Source of the DNA: an uncultured Halomonas sp.
GTDB taxonomy: Bacteria; Pseudomonadota; Gammaproteobacteria; Pseudomonadales; Halomonadaceae
Direction: 5' to 3'
Length of the DNA stretch: 64,000 nucleotides
NCBI RefSeq assembly: GCF_947493865.1
Contig: NZ_CANLTC010000003.1
Location: 243,062-307,061 of the forward strand
How positions within the stretch are numbered: the stretch's first letter is position 1; each line of letters starts with the position of its first letter. The notes under the pieces are model-generated. The model saw only the letters and a program-made list of their open reading frames with translations, did not search any database and had not been told where the DNA came from. The position numbers were made by a program, and so were the translations under genes. Below, piece after piece: positions 38,932-47,416 of this stretch.

Positions 38932-40007
38932 TGAGTGCCGGCGATATCAGCAGTCAATTCGCGCTTGATCTACAAGGCTTGCAGCGGCTCAAGCACACTG
39001 CCAGTCGCGCTCCCGGCGAGGGCCTCAAGGCCGCGGCGGAGCAGTTCGAGTCGGTCTTCTTGCAGATGATGATCAAGAGCATGCGAGAAGCCATTCCCGA
39101 ATCCGGTCTCATGGATAGTCAGCAGTCGCGCTTTTATACCGAAATGCTCGATAAACAGTGGGCTCAGCATCTGTCCGGCCAAGGGGTCGGTCTTGCGGAA
39201 CAGTTGATCGACCAGCTCGAAGGGCGCGGATTGGTGCCGAAGGCTTCCAGTGCCAGCGAAAATCTGATCGCCGGTATACCTCGGGGTACGCCGCGATTGC
39301 TGCATGATGGTTTGAATAGCGGTTTGAATAGCGGATCGACTGGCAAGCCTGATGGCGATCCCGTTGGTACGACGGATAAGGCAACCAGTGCAAACCCGAC
39401 TAATGGGCCGGTGAAACTGGCGGACGAGCTGGACCTCAGGCCCCGGAATCCAGCGGTTACGTCACCCGCAGGAATGGATGCCGAGCCGGTACATGAGCGT
39501 CCGGATCACGTGGCCCAGTTCCTGAGCAAACTCGAAGGCCCAGCAGAGCGGGCCAGTCGCACCACCGGAGTACCCGCCAAGCTGATTCTGGCCCAGGCGG
39601 CGCTGGAAACCGGCTGGGGGCGGCATGAGATTCCAACCGCCAGTGGCGGCAATAGCCACAACCTGTTCGGCATCAAGGCCGGCAGCCGTTGGCAGGGTGA
39701 CACCACCGATATCACGACAACGGAATACAGAAACAACCGTCCGGTACAGCAGGTCGATCGTTTCCGCGTCTATGACTCCTTCGAGGATGCCTTCACTGAT
39801 TACGCCCGGTTGATCGGCGACAATCCGCGCTACAGCGCGGTAGTCACCGCTGTGGATGCGCCCTCGGCGGCCCGGGCGCTTCAGCGTGGCGGCTACGCGA
39901 CCGATCCGGCCTATGCCGATAAGCTGATCGCGGTGATGGATAGCTTCGAAACAACGGCTCCGATCGCCACGGCGAAGGCCGATGCTCAGCCGATGAGCGC
40001 ATTCTGA
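38931..40007 (+). CDS. flgJ: Flagellar rod assembly protein / peptidoglycan hydrolase FlgJ
   Basis: A 358-residue dual-function protein. The N-terminal rod-binding domain shows GLKAAAEQFESVFLQMMIKSMREA (split) and SQQSRFYTEMLDKQWAQ. The C-terminal glucosaminidase domain (about residues 190-345) shows LAQAALETGWGRHE with the catalytic Glu, and NNLFGIKA-like SHNLFGIKAGSRW; it opens the cell wall for the rod. The linker holds a duplicated LNSG (DNA tandem repeat at 39310-39333). It is the last gene of the flgB-flgJ run; flgK has its own promoter. Confidence 0.96.
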   Translation: MSAGDISSQFALDLQGLQRLKHTASRAPGEGLKAAAEQFESVFLQMMIKSMREAIPESGLMDSQQSRFYTEMLDKQWAQHLSGQGVGLAEQLIDQLEGRGLVPKASSASENLIAGIPRGTPRLLHDGLNSGLNSGSTGKPDGDPVGTTDKATSANPTNGPVKLADELDLRPRNPAVTSPAGMDAEPVHERPDHVAQFLSKLEGPAERASRTTGVPAKLILAQAALETGWGRHEIPTASGGNSHNLFGIKAGSRWQGDTTDITTTEYRNNRPVQQVDRFRVYDSFEDAFTDYARLIGDNPRYSAVVTAVDAPSAARALQRGGYATDPAYADKLIAVMDSFETTAPIATAKADAQPMSAF

Positions 40008-40038
40008 GAAAAAACAACGGGGGAAACTTCCCCCCGGC

Positions 40039-40065
40039 TCAAGTCGGGATGACTCCGGCCGATAA
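40039..40065 (+). promoter_or_regulatory. Sigma-28 (FliA) promoter for flgK-flgL
   Basis: TCAA (40039-40042), exactly 15 bases, then a perfect GCCGATAA (40058-40065); 11 of 12 consensus bases. The flgK ATG is 31 bases downstream. A GC hairpin (40018-40036) lies just upstream, after flgJ. Confidence 0.85.
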
Positions 40066-40095
40066 CCTTGATAATCGCTAACTCGGAACGGACCA

Positions 40096-41733
40096 ATGAG
40101 CCTCTTTTCCATCGGCCTTAGTGGCCTGAACACAGCCCAGGCTGCCCTGCAGACCGCCAGCAGCAACGTCAGCAACGTCTTTACGCCGGGGTATAACCGC
40201 CAATTGACTCTGGTCGGGGAAAACTCCGTGGCCGGCGGCGTACAGGTCAACGACATACAACGCCAGTTCAACAAGTATGTCGCGGCGCAGCTCAACACCG
40301 CCAGCGGCAACAGCGCGGCCTTGAATGCCTACTCGAATCAGGTCAGCCAGATCGACAATCTACTGGCGGATCGGGATGCGGGCCTGGCGCCCTTGATGCA
40401 AAACTTCTTCTCCTCGCTGGAAGACTTGGCCGGAGCGCCCTCGGACCCTGCGGCGCGCCAGGGCGTGATCGGCACCGCCGACACCCTGACGGCCCAGTTC
40501 CGTTCCTTCGATAGCTATCTGGATGACATGCAGTCCGGCATCAACGGCAATATCCGCGACGAAGTCACACAGATCAACAACACTGCCAAGCAGGTGGCCA
40601 CGCTCAACCGCGAGATCGCCCTGGCCAAGGCCAAGACCGGCGAAGCACCCAACAGCCTGCTCAACCAGCGCGATCACATGGTCGCCGAGCTCAGCAAGCG
40701 TATCGGCGTCGACCTGGTCAATCAGGATGGCGACAGCTACAACCTGACCATCGGCAATGGCCAGCCCCTGGTGGCCGGTAGGCAGAGCTTCAGTCTGGAA
40801 GCCGTCACCTCGCCGCTGGACCCATCGCGCACCGTGGTGGCTTATCGCGACGCTGGTGGCAACCTGATGTCTCTCGACGAGTCGACCTTCGAGAAGGGTA
40901 CTCTCGGCGGGCTCATGACCTTCCGTCGCGAAACCCTGGACAAGACCCAGAACCAGATCGGCCAGATGGCTCTGACCCTGGCCAGTGAGTTCAATGCCCA
41001 GCACAGGCAGGGGCTCGATCTCAATGGTGATCCTGGTGAGGACTTCTTCGATATCGGCTCGCCCAAGGTACTCTTCCACGACAAGAATACCGGTGGTGCG
41101 ACGCTTACAGCGGCCTATGTCGATAGCCAGAAGGTCAGTGCCAGCGATTACGATGTGCGCTTCGAAGGTCCAGGCACCACCGACTTCGTGGTTACCCGTC
41201 GCGCTACTGGCGAACAGATTCCCGCTGCCGACATCACAACCACCGCCACCACGTTGTCCTTCGATGGTCTGGAGTTGACCGTCTCGGGTACGCCCACGAC
41301 AGGCGATCGTTTTCAGGTGCAGCCGACCCGGGATCTCGCCGGTAAGTTCAGAAATCTGATTAACGATACTGCCCAGATCGCCGCAGCCTTGCCTGACCCT
41401 GACGATGGCACTTTTGCCAGCGGCGACAACAGCAATGCCCTGCTGCTGCAGAATTTGCAGCACAAGAATATCGTCGGTGGCAAGGCCAGTATCAACGAAG
41501 CCTACGCCTCCATCGTCAGTGACGTGGGCAATCGTACCAACGTGGTCAAGGCCAACCTTTCGGCTCAGCAGGGGCTTACCGAACAGCTTACCGCGGTGCA
41601 GCAGTCCGAGTCCGGCGTGAATCTGGACGAGGAAGCCGCCAACCTGATTCGTTATCAGCAGTATTACCAAGCCAACGCCAAGGTCATCGAGACCGGCGGC
41701 ACCCTGCTCGATACCATTCTCAACATGCGCTGA
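40096..41733 (+). CDS. flgK: Flagellar hook-associated protein 1 FlgK
   Basis: A 545-residue hook-filament junction protein. The N-terminus SLFSIGLSGLNTAQAALQTA and SSNVSNVFTPGYNRQ, and the C-terminus GVNLDEEAANLIRYQQYYQANAKVI (split) with LLDTILNMR, are diagnostic. An insertion in the outer part (about residues 340-415, DYDVRFEGPG to GDRFQVQPTRD) resembles a segment in FlgL. It is driven by the sigma-28 promoter upstream and followed 25 bases later by flgL. FlgN is the expected chaperone. Confidence 0.97.
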   Translation: MSLFSIGLSGLNTAQAALQTASSNVSNVFTPGYNRQLTLVGENSVAGGVQVNDIQRQFNKYVAAQLNTASGNSAALNAYSNQVSQIDNLLADRDAGLAPLMQNFFSSLEDLAGAPSDPAARQGVIGTADTLTAQFRSFDSYLDDMQSGINGNIRDEVTQINNTAKQVATLNREIALAKAKTGEAPNSLLNQRDHMVAELSKRIGVDLVNQDGDSYNLTIGNGQPLVAGRQSFSLEAVTSPLDPSRTVVAYRDAGGNLMSLDESTFEKGTLGGLMTFRRETLDKTQNQIGQMALTLASEFNAQHRQGLDLNGDPGEDFFDIGSPKVLFHDKNTGGATLTAAYVDSQKVSASDYDVRFEGPGTTDFVVTRRATGEQIPAADITTTATTLSFDGLELTVSGTPTTGDRFQVQPTRDLAGKFRNLINDTAQIAAALPDPDDGTFASGDNSNALLLQNLQHKNIVGGKASINEAYASIVSDVGNRTNVVKANLSAQQGLTEQLTAVQQSESGVNLDEEAANLIRYQQYYQANAKVIETGGTLLDTILNMR

Positions 41734-41758
41734 GTAATACCAATTTAGAGGCGACACC

Positions 41759-42964
41759 ATGCGTATCAGTACCGTTACCATGTTCGATTCTGGCCTGGCG
41801 TCCATGAACCGTCAGCAAAGCAAGTTGATGCACGTCGATCAGCAGCTTGCCAGCGGACGTCGGGTAGTCAACCCGTCCGACGATCCCCAGGCAGCTTCCC
41901 GGGCCGTCAATGTGGCCCAGTCCATGGCGGTCAGTCAGCAGTACGCGGATGCCCGCATCAGCGCGAGCAATGCCCTGGCCCAGGGAGAGAGCGTGCTCAA
42001 CAGCGTCAGCGACGGTATCGCCAGCGCCAAGACCCTGATCATCCAGGCCAGCAACGACACCCTGAGCGATGCGGACCGCGCCTCGGTGGCGACGGAACTC
42101 AAGGGTATCTACGAGAACCTGCTGGGTCTGGCCAATACCACCAACGGCAACGGCACCTATCTGTTCGGCGGCTACAAGGACGATGCTCCCCCCTTCGTCA
42201 AGGATGCCGCTGGCAACGTCGAGTATAAAGGTCATGACAATGTCAGAAAGCAACAGGTCGATGCCTCACGGCAGATGCCGGTAGGGGATAGCGGTTCGGC
42301 TATCTTCGAAAGCGTGCATAGCGGAGCGGGCTATGTATCGACTGCTGCTGGTGCCAACACCGGTAGCGTGACCTTTACCGGCCCGACGCGCGTGGATGCA
42401 TCAGCAGCGGGATATGGCGAAGATTATACCGTTACCTTTTCCAATCCTAGTACCTATACCATCACGGATGGCGCGGGTAATGACGTGCCTGGTCATGTGA
42501 ATGCCGCTTACACCCCAGGCGATAGTCTCGAGTTTGCTGGCTTGTCGATCACCCTTGAAGGCACGCCGGCGGCAGGCGACTCAATCTCCATGGCCAAGGC
42601 CGAAGATCGCAGCATCTTCTCTACCCTGGAAAGCGCCATTGCCGCGCTCGACACCTCGGCGGAAACGCCTGCCGCCAAGGCCGCCCGTCGCAATACCCTG
42701 TCCACGGTCAGCCGCGAACTCGACAACAGCTTGGACAACGTGCTCACCGTGCGTGCCTCGGTGGGTGCACGACTCAACGAACTCGATGTGCTCGACTCCG
42801 TGGGTAGCAATCGCTCGGTGAATTACGAGTCGACCCTGTCCGATCTGGTCGATCTCGACTACGGCCGCGCGATTACCGATTACAAGATTCGCCAGGTCGG
42901 CTTGCAGGCCGCCCAGAAGGTCTTTACCGAAATCCAGGGGATGTCGTTGTTCGATCGCTTGTAA
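41759..42964 (+). CDS. flgL: Flagellar hook-associated protein 3 FlgL
   Basis: A 401-residue junction protein, longer than the 317 of E. coli. The N-terminus RISTVTMFDSGLASMNRQQS, with QLASGRRVVNPSDDPQAASR (split), and the C-terminus YESTLSDLVDLDYGRAITDY are flagellin-like, as in FlgL. The extra length is an inserted beta-rich segment (about residues 195-280, YTVTFSNPSTYTI to GDSISMAKAEDR), common in Pseudomonas-type FlgL. A strong terminator follows. Confidence 0.95.
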   Translation: MRISTVTMFDSGLASMNRQQSKLMHVDQQLASGRRVVNPSDDPQAASRAVNVAQSMAVSQQYADARISASNALAQGESVLNSVSDGIASAKTLIIQASNDTLSDADRASVATELKGIYENLLGLANTTNGNGTYLFGGYKDDAPPFVKDAAGNVEYKGHDNVRKQQVDASRQMPVGDSGSAIFESVHSGAGYVSTAAGANTGSVTFTGPTRVDASAAGYGEDYTVTFSNPSTYTITDGAGNDVPGHVNAAYTPGDSLEFAGLSITLEGTPAAGDSISMAKAEDRSIFSTLESAIAALDTSAETPAAKAARRNTLSTVSRELDNSLDNVLTVRASVGARLNELDVLDSVGSNRSVNYESTLSDLVDLDYGRAITDYKIRQVGLQAAQKVFTEIQGMSLFDRL

Positions 42965-42983
42965 AAGCTTTCACTCTTTTGAG

Positions 42984-43017
42984 GCCAGTCGGTTAAGCAG
43001 TCCGACTGGCTTTTTTT
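42984..43017 (+). terminator. Rho-independent terminator after flgL
   Basis: GCCAGTCGG/CCGACTGGC (42984-42992 with 43002-43010) is followed by seven T. Confidence 0.93.
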
Positions 43018-43075
43018 GTTTGAATGTAGCCAAATCCGGAGACAGCCACCGATAACAACATTCTTCGGAGTCACG

Positions 43076-44344
43076 ATGAAACCTGAAACCATTGCCCTAC
43101 ACCATGGCTATACCGCCGACGATCAACATGCGGTGGCGGTACCCATCCATCAGACCACCTCGTTCTCCTTCGACAACGCCCAGCATGCGGCGGATCTCTT
43201 CGATCTCAAGGTCGAGGGTAATATCTATTCCCGCATCATGAACCCGACCTGCGCGGTGCTGGAGCAGCGCATAGCGGCCCTTGAAGGCGGTATCGCCGGA
43301 CTGGCGATGGCCTCGGGCATGGCAGCGATCACCGCGGCGATTCAGACCGTTGCGGAAACCGGGGATAACATCGTCTCCATCAGCGAACTTTACGGCGGCA
43401 CCTACAATCTGTTTGCCCACACCTTGCCACGCCAGGGCATTCAGGTGCGTTTCGCCGACAAGGACGATATCGCCGGCATCGAGGCGCTGATCGATGAGCG
43501 CACCAAGGCGGTGTTCTGCGAAAGTATCGGTAATCCCTCCGGTGGCGTGGTGGATATGGCCGCGCTGGCGGAGGTGGCGCATCGCCATGGGGTGCCACTG
43601 ATGGTGGACAATACCGTCGCCACGCCGTTTCTATGGCGTCCCATCGAGCATGGTGCGGATATCGTCATTCACTCGGCGACCAAGTATATCGGCGGCCATG
43701 GCACCACCGTGGGTGGCGTGATCGTGGATTCCGGCAAGTTTCCCTGGGCGGATCACGCGAAGCGTTTCGCGCTGCTCAACGAGCCGGATGTTTCCTATCA
43801 TGGCATCAGTTATACCCGGGACGTGGGAGACGCTGCGTTCATCGCTCGAGCGCGGGTAGTGCCGCTGCGCAACATGGGGGCGGCGCTTTCCGCTCAGGCC
43901 GCCTGGCAACTGCTGCAAGGACTTGAAACCCTGGCGCTGCGCATCGAGCGCATCTGCGCCAATACCCTCAAGGTGGCTCGCTATCTGGAAGCGCATCCCC
44001 AGGTCAACTGGGTCAACTATGCGGGGCTTGAAAGCCACAAGGATCACCCCCTGGCCAAGCGCTACATGAACGGTCATGCCTCGGGCATTTTGAGTTTCGG
44101 GATTCAGGGCGGTCTGGAGGCGGGCGCGAAATTCTACGACGCGCTGCAACTGATTCTGCGGCTGGTCAACATCGGCGATGCCAAGACCTGTTCCTCGATT
44201 CCCGCAGCCACCACCCATCGTCAGCTCAATGACGCGGAACTCAAGTCCGCGGGTGTAAGTGCCGACATGGTGCGGCTATCGATTGGTATCGAGCATATTG
44301 ACGATATCATTGCCGATCTTGATCAGGCCTTATCGGCTGCTTGA
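43076..44344 (+). CDS. O-acetylhomoserine sulfhydrylase / aminocarboxypropyltransferase (MetY-like)
   Basis: A 422-residue PLP enzyme of the Cys/Met metabolism family. The PLP Lys is in HSATKYIGGHGTTVGG; other blocks are SGMAAITAAI, NPSGGVVDMAALAEVAH and DAKTCSSIPAATTHRQ. The family size (about 425-430) and the ISYTRDVG region point to the MetY branch, which makes homocysteine from O-acetylhomoserine and sulfide, rather than MetB or MetC (about 390). CGGAG lies five bases before the ATG. It is placed between flgL and fliR with no metabolic neighbours; the flanking repeat follows its stop. Confidence 0.88.
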   Translation: MKPETIALHHGYTADDQHAVAVPIHQTTSFSFDNAQHAADLFDLKVEGNIYSRIMNPTCAVLEQRIAALEGGIAGLAMASGMAAITAAIQTVAETGDNIVSISELYGGTYNLFAHTLPRQGIQVRFADKDDIAGIEALIDERTKAVFCESIGNPSGGVVDMAALAEVAHRHGVPLMVDNTVATPFLWRPIEHGADIVIHSATKYIGGHGTTVGGVIVDSGKFPWADHAKRFALLNEPDVSYHGISYTRDVGDAAFIARARVVPLRNMGAALSAQAAWQLLQGLETLALRIERICANTLKVARYLEAHPQVNWVNYAGLESHKDHPLAKRYMNGHASGILSFGIQGGLEAGAKFYDALQLILRLVNIGDAKTCSSIPAATTHRQLNDAELKSAGVSADMVRLSIGIEHIDDIIADLDQALSAA

Positions 44345-44350
44345 GTTACC

Positions 44351-44473
44351 TGAAAAGTTGACGTGCGAAGCTCAGACAAGGCGGAAATCGGCGAGAGAGC
44401 GGAGTTTACGTGTTGTAAATGAGTATCTTGAGCCGATTTCCAACACAGTATGAGCGAGCGCAGACACTTTTCA
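44351..44473. repeat. MITE-like inverted-repeat element abutting fliR
   Basis: Short terminal repeats TGAAAAGT (44351-44358) and ACTTTTCA (44466-44473) enclose a hairpin-rich 123 bp. Internal arms are GGAAATCGGC at 44383-44392 with its complement at 44432-44441, and TTTAC/GTAAA around 44405-44419. ACC occurs on both flanks (44348-44350 and 44474-44476). I recall similar AAGGCGGAAATCGGCGAG-type repeats in other gammaproteobacteria, but cannot verify this here. The right end supplies the fliR stop codon. Confidence 0.6.
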
Positions 44474-45262
44474 ACCAAGTGGCGCCATCATTGCGATCAA
44501 CTCCTGCATAAACACGAAGCCGCGAGAAAACAGCCCTTCCAGATAGCGGCCCAGGTCCAGCATCAGCACCATCAGCAGGATCAGCCCCACGGTGAGGGTC
44601 ATCGGGAAGCCGATCGAGAAGATGGTCAACTGAGGCGCGGCGCGGTTGAGGATGCCCAGGGACAGGTTGATGATCAAGAGCGAGGCGACCACCGGCAGGG
44701 CAAGCAGCAGGCCGGCGGAGAAGATCGTGCTGCCGTAGCGGGCCAGCATTACAAAGGCGTCGGGGTTGAAGCCGCCCATGCCGATGGGAAGGGTGGTGAA
44801 GGAGTTGGCCAGAATCTCGATCACGATCAAATGACCGTTGAAGGCCAACAGCAACAGCAAGGTGATCATATAGAGAAAGCGCGACAGGACCATGGAACTG
44901 GCACCAAGATCCGGCGCGAAGAAGGTGGCGAAGCCCAGGCCCATCTGCAGGCTGATATATTCCCCCGCGGCCATTACCACCGCCAGCACGACCCGCATGA
45001 CCAGCCCGATCGCGATACCTATCAGCATCTGCTCCACCATGATGCCCAGGCTTGCCCAGGAAACGATGGGGACTGCGGGCAGCGGGGGCAGAGTCGGGGA
45101 GATCACAATGGCCAAGACCAAGGCTAAACTGATCTTGGCCTGTCTGGGCACGCTGGAGTGGCCCCAGAGCGGGGCGGCCATGAGAAAAGCCGTCAAACGG
45201 ACGAAGGGCCAGAGGAAGGTGATGAGCCAGCCCTGCAGCTGGTCGAAGGTGACCTCGACCAT
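44471..45262 (-). CDS. fliR: Flagellar biosynthesis protein FliR
   Basis: A 263-residue polytopic membrane protein of the flagellar type III export gate, with about six transmembrane helices and the conserved PLWGHSSVPRQAKISLALVLA (split) and LQMGLGFATFF segments. The TGA stop lies in the terminal repeat of the element 44351-44473, so the extreme C-terminus may be altered. fliQ ends two bases upstream of its ATG. It is the last gene of fliLMNOPQR. Confidence 0.95.
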   Translation of the reverse strand: MVEVTFDQLQGWLITFLWPFVRLTAFLMAAPLWGHSSVPRQAKISLALVLAIVISPTLPPLPAVPIVSWASLGIMVEQMLIGIAIGLVMRVVLAVVMAAGEYISLQMGLGFATFFAPDLGASSMVLSRFLYMITLLLLLAFNGHLIVIEILANSFTTLPIGMGGFNPDAFVMLARYGSTIFSAGLLLALPVVASLLIINLSLGILNRAAPQLTIFSIGFPMTLTVGLILLMVLMLDLGRYLEGLFSRGFVFMQELIAMMAPLG

Positions 45263-45263
45263 G

Positions 45264-45533
45264 TCAGCCCAGCATCAAAGGAATGTTGCGAAACAGATCG
45301 ATGGTGAAGTGGGTGATCAATTGGATCAGCCAGGGGCCGGCCAGTACCAGCGCGCCGAATACGCCAAGTATCTTGGGGATGAAGGACAGGGTCATTTCGT
45401 TGATCTGTGTGGCAGCCTGAAAAAGACTCACCAGCAGACCGATGAACAGTGCTGTGAGCAGCAGCGGTGCGGCCAGAAACAGCGTGACCTTCATGCCCTG
45501 GTAGGCCGTACTCATTACCATTTCCGGTGTCAT
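45264..45533 (-). CDS. fliQ: Flagellar biosynthesis protein FliQ
   Basis: An 89-residue protein with two transmembrane helices and the FliQ pattern MTPEMVMSTAYQGMKVTLFL and LVSLFQAATQINEMTLSFIPKI (split). The length equals E. coli FliQ. GAGG lies six bases before the ATG at 45533. It is part of the FliPQR export pore. Confidence 0.96.
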   Translation of the reverse strand: MTPEMVMSTAYQGMKVTLFLAAPLLLTALFIGLLVSLFQAATQINEMTLSFIPKILGVFGALVLAGPWLIQLITHFTIDLFRNIPLMLG

Positions 45534-45570
45534 GCAGCGCCTCGTAAACAGTGAATATCGAATAGAACCA

Positions 45571-46341
45571 TCAAATGTAGAAACTCTCGGCCAGGGAGCC
45601 AATCAGCAGTTGCCAGCCATCCACCAGCACGAACAGCATCAGCTTGAAGGGCAGGGAGATGGTCGCCGGGGGCACCATCATCATCCCCAGGGCCATCAAG
45701 ACGCTTGCCACGACCAGGTCGATGATCAAAAACGGAATGAAGATGGTGAAGCCGATCTGAAACGCGGTCTTGAGTTCGCTGGTGACGAAGGCGGGCAGCA
45801 GCACCCGCATGGGTACGTCCTCAGGACCCTGAAAGGTGCCGGCCTCCGCCAGACGTGCGAACAGCGCGATATCCGGCTCCCGGGTCTGTCCCATCATGAA
45901 CTCCCGAAACGGCTCGCTGCCCAGACGCAGGAACTCATCGAAGTTGATTTGATCCGCGGAGAAGGGCAGCCAGGCAACTTCGTAGACCTGGTTGATCACC
46001 GGAGACATGACGAAGAAAGTCAGAAACAGCGCCAGCCCAAGCAATACCTGATTGGGGGGCGCGGACTGGGTGCCCATGGCGGTACGCAGCAGGCCCAGCA
46101 CGATGATGATGCGGGTGAAGCCGGTCATCATCAGCAGCAAGGCTGGCAAGAAGGCCATGGAACTGAGCAGCAACAGCGTCTGCAGGCTCAGGGACCATTG
46201 CTGGCCACCATCCGCCAGGGGCTGACTGATCAGACCGGGGATGCTGGCCTGGGCCCAGCTTTGCTCGGGCCAGACGAGTACCAGGGCGATGAATAGCGGC
46301 AGCGCGAGCAGGCGTGGAGCTAGCAGTAATGAGGTAGGCAT
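45571..46341 (-). CDS. fliP: Flagellar biosynthesis protein FliP
   Basis: A 256-residue export-gate protein with an N-terminal cleavable signal (to about residue 31) and membrane helices. Family blocks are [20 protein letters not shown] (split), [19 protein letters not shown] (split), [17 protein letters not shown] and [20 protein letters not shown] (split). Its ATG overlaps the fliO stop by one base. Confidence 0.97.
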   Translation of the reverse strand: MPTSLLLAPRLLALPLFIALVLVWPEQSWAQASIPGLISQPLADGGQQWSLSLQTLLLLSSMAFLPALLLMMTGFTRIIIVLGLLRTAMGTQSAPPNQVLLGLALFLTFFVMSPVINQVYEVAWLPFSADQINFDEFLRLGSEPFREFMMGQTREPDIALFARLAEAGTFQGPEDVPMRVLLPAFVTSELKTAFQIGFTIFIPFLIIDLVVASVLMALGMMMVPPATISLPFKLMLFVLVDGWQLLIGSLAESFYI

Positions 46342-46826
46342 TATGCATCGCCCCCGGGCTTGCGGCTTTGCCCGCTAAAGCGTTCCTTGGTGTTATGACG
46401 CAACGCAGACGCAAAACGGGTGGCGAAGTTGTCGCTGCCCTGTCCAGCGCTCGATGGCGCCGATTCACTCGCAATCTCTTCCTCCGGCGCCGGCATCTGG
46501 TGCAGCTGGGTGACTTGACCGCCACCCACGCCAAGCACCAACCAGGTGCCTTGCACATCGACGATGACCACCCGCTCACGCTGACCCACGGCGGTACTGG
46601 CGACCATTTTCAGATGCTGACCGCTACCCTTGCGTCCCGGCCCCAGACGCTTGAGAAATGCGCTGCAGAGCAGGATGATGGCGATGACCACTGCCAGCGC
46701 CAGGGCTGTCTTGCCCAGGGTCGCCAGACCGATCAACGCATCGCTCTGGGCGCCGCTGACCGTATCCGCGACGCCCTGGGTCGCACTGGAGAGGGTTGCG
46801 TTGGGGGAAGAGGAAATCTGACTCAT
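46341..46826 (-). CDS. fliO: Flagellar assembly protein FliO
   Basis: A 161-residue protein with one membrane helix (about residues 38-58, [19 protein letters not shown]) followed by [13 protein letters not shown] and a small beta domain ([27 protein letters not shown], split), as in FliO, which helps FliP assemble. The acidic Ser-rich tail is variable. It overlaps fliN by four bases (ATGA) and fliP by one. Confidence 0.88.
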   Translation of the reverse strand: MSQISSSPNATLSSATQGVADTVSGAQSDALIGLATLGKTALALAVVIAIILLCSAFLKRLGPGRKGSGQHLKMVASTAVGQRERVVIVDVQGTWLVLGVGGGQVTQLHQMPAPEEEIASESAPSSAGQGSDNFATRFASALRHNTKERFSGQSRKPGGDA

Positions 46827-47416
46827 CGATTGAGCTTCTGTACTCGTTCTGAAGGGGTGACGATCTCGGTGATACGAATGCCGTACTTGTCATCCACAAC
46901 GACGACTTCGCCCTGAGCGATCAGATAGCCGTTGATCAGGATATCCATGGGTTCCCCGGCCAGGCCGTCGAGTTCGATTACCGAACCCTGAGCCAGTTCA
47001 AGCAGTTGCTTGATGGTGATGCGGGTACGGCCCAGTTCCACGGTCAACTTGACCGGGATGTCCATGATCATTTCCAGATCCCGCGCGGCACCACTACTCA
47101 TTGCGTTGTTCAAGGGTTTGAATACCTGATCGCCGGCGGCGGTGGCCGGTGTTGAATCCGTGCCTTGGGGCGTCTCGAACTCGTCTTCCGGCTCGGTTTC
47201 CGCTTGTTCGGCGAAGGCTGCCGCCCAGGGGTCATCTTCGTCCGCGGCGGCGTCGCTGCCGGACTCCTCCTCGGCGCTGGCATTTTCCTGCTCTGCCATG
47301 GCTTCGGCCCAGGGATCATCAGCACCGCCTTGTTCAAGATCGTTCTGATCAGGGCTGTCCAAATCGGGGCTGTTCTGGTCAGGATTGTTCTGGTCGGGAT
47401 TTTTGGGGTCAGTCAT
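46823..47416 (-). CDS. fliN: Flagellar motor switch protein FliN, with extended repeat-bearing N-terminus
   Basis: A 197-residue C-ring protein (E. coli has 137). The C-terminal SpoA domain (about residues 115-197) has LEMIMDIPVKLTVELGRT, LLELAQGSVIELDGLAGEP and ILINGYLIAQGEVVVVDDKYGIRIT (split). The N-terminal 105 residues are acidic and disordered: four five-residue repeats of N/S-P-D-Q-N type (residues 6-25), then two copies of a DDPWAxAxAEQ motif. One copy of a Trp-containing motif of this sort is usual in gammaproteobacterial FliN. It overlaps fliM by eight bases and fliO by four. Confidence 0.95.
   Translation of the reverse strand: MTDPKNPDQNNPDQNSPDLDSPDQNDLEQGGADDPWAEAMAEQENASAEEESGSDAAADEDDPWAAAFAEQAETEPEDEFETPQGTDSTPATAAGDQVFKPLNNAMSSGAARDLEMIMDIPVKLTVELGRTRITIKQLLELAQGSVIELDGLAGEPMDILINGYLIAQGEVVVVDDKYGIRITEIVTPSERVQKLNR
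47342..47401 (-). repeat. 15-bp tandem repeat (four units) within fliN
   Basis: On the minus strand four 15-base units of AATCCYGACCAGAAC type encode N/S-P-D-Q-N pentapeptides; units 1, 2 and 4 are close, and unit 3 (SPDLD) has diverged. It keeps frame, so copy-number change would only alter the FliN tail length. Confidence 0.75.

Noticed and set aside
40360..41805. Minus-strand open frame of 481 codons opposite flgK
   Set aside because: No motifs; it is explained by third-position GC bias of flgK read backwards.
43018..43075. SAM-type riboswitch before the metY-like gene
   Set aside because: The leader between the flgL terminator and the ATG is under 60 bases, too short for a known SAM riboswitch with an expression platform.
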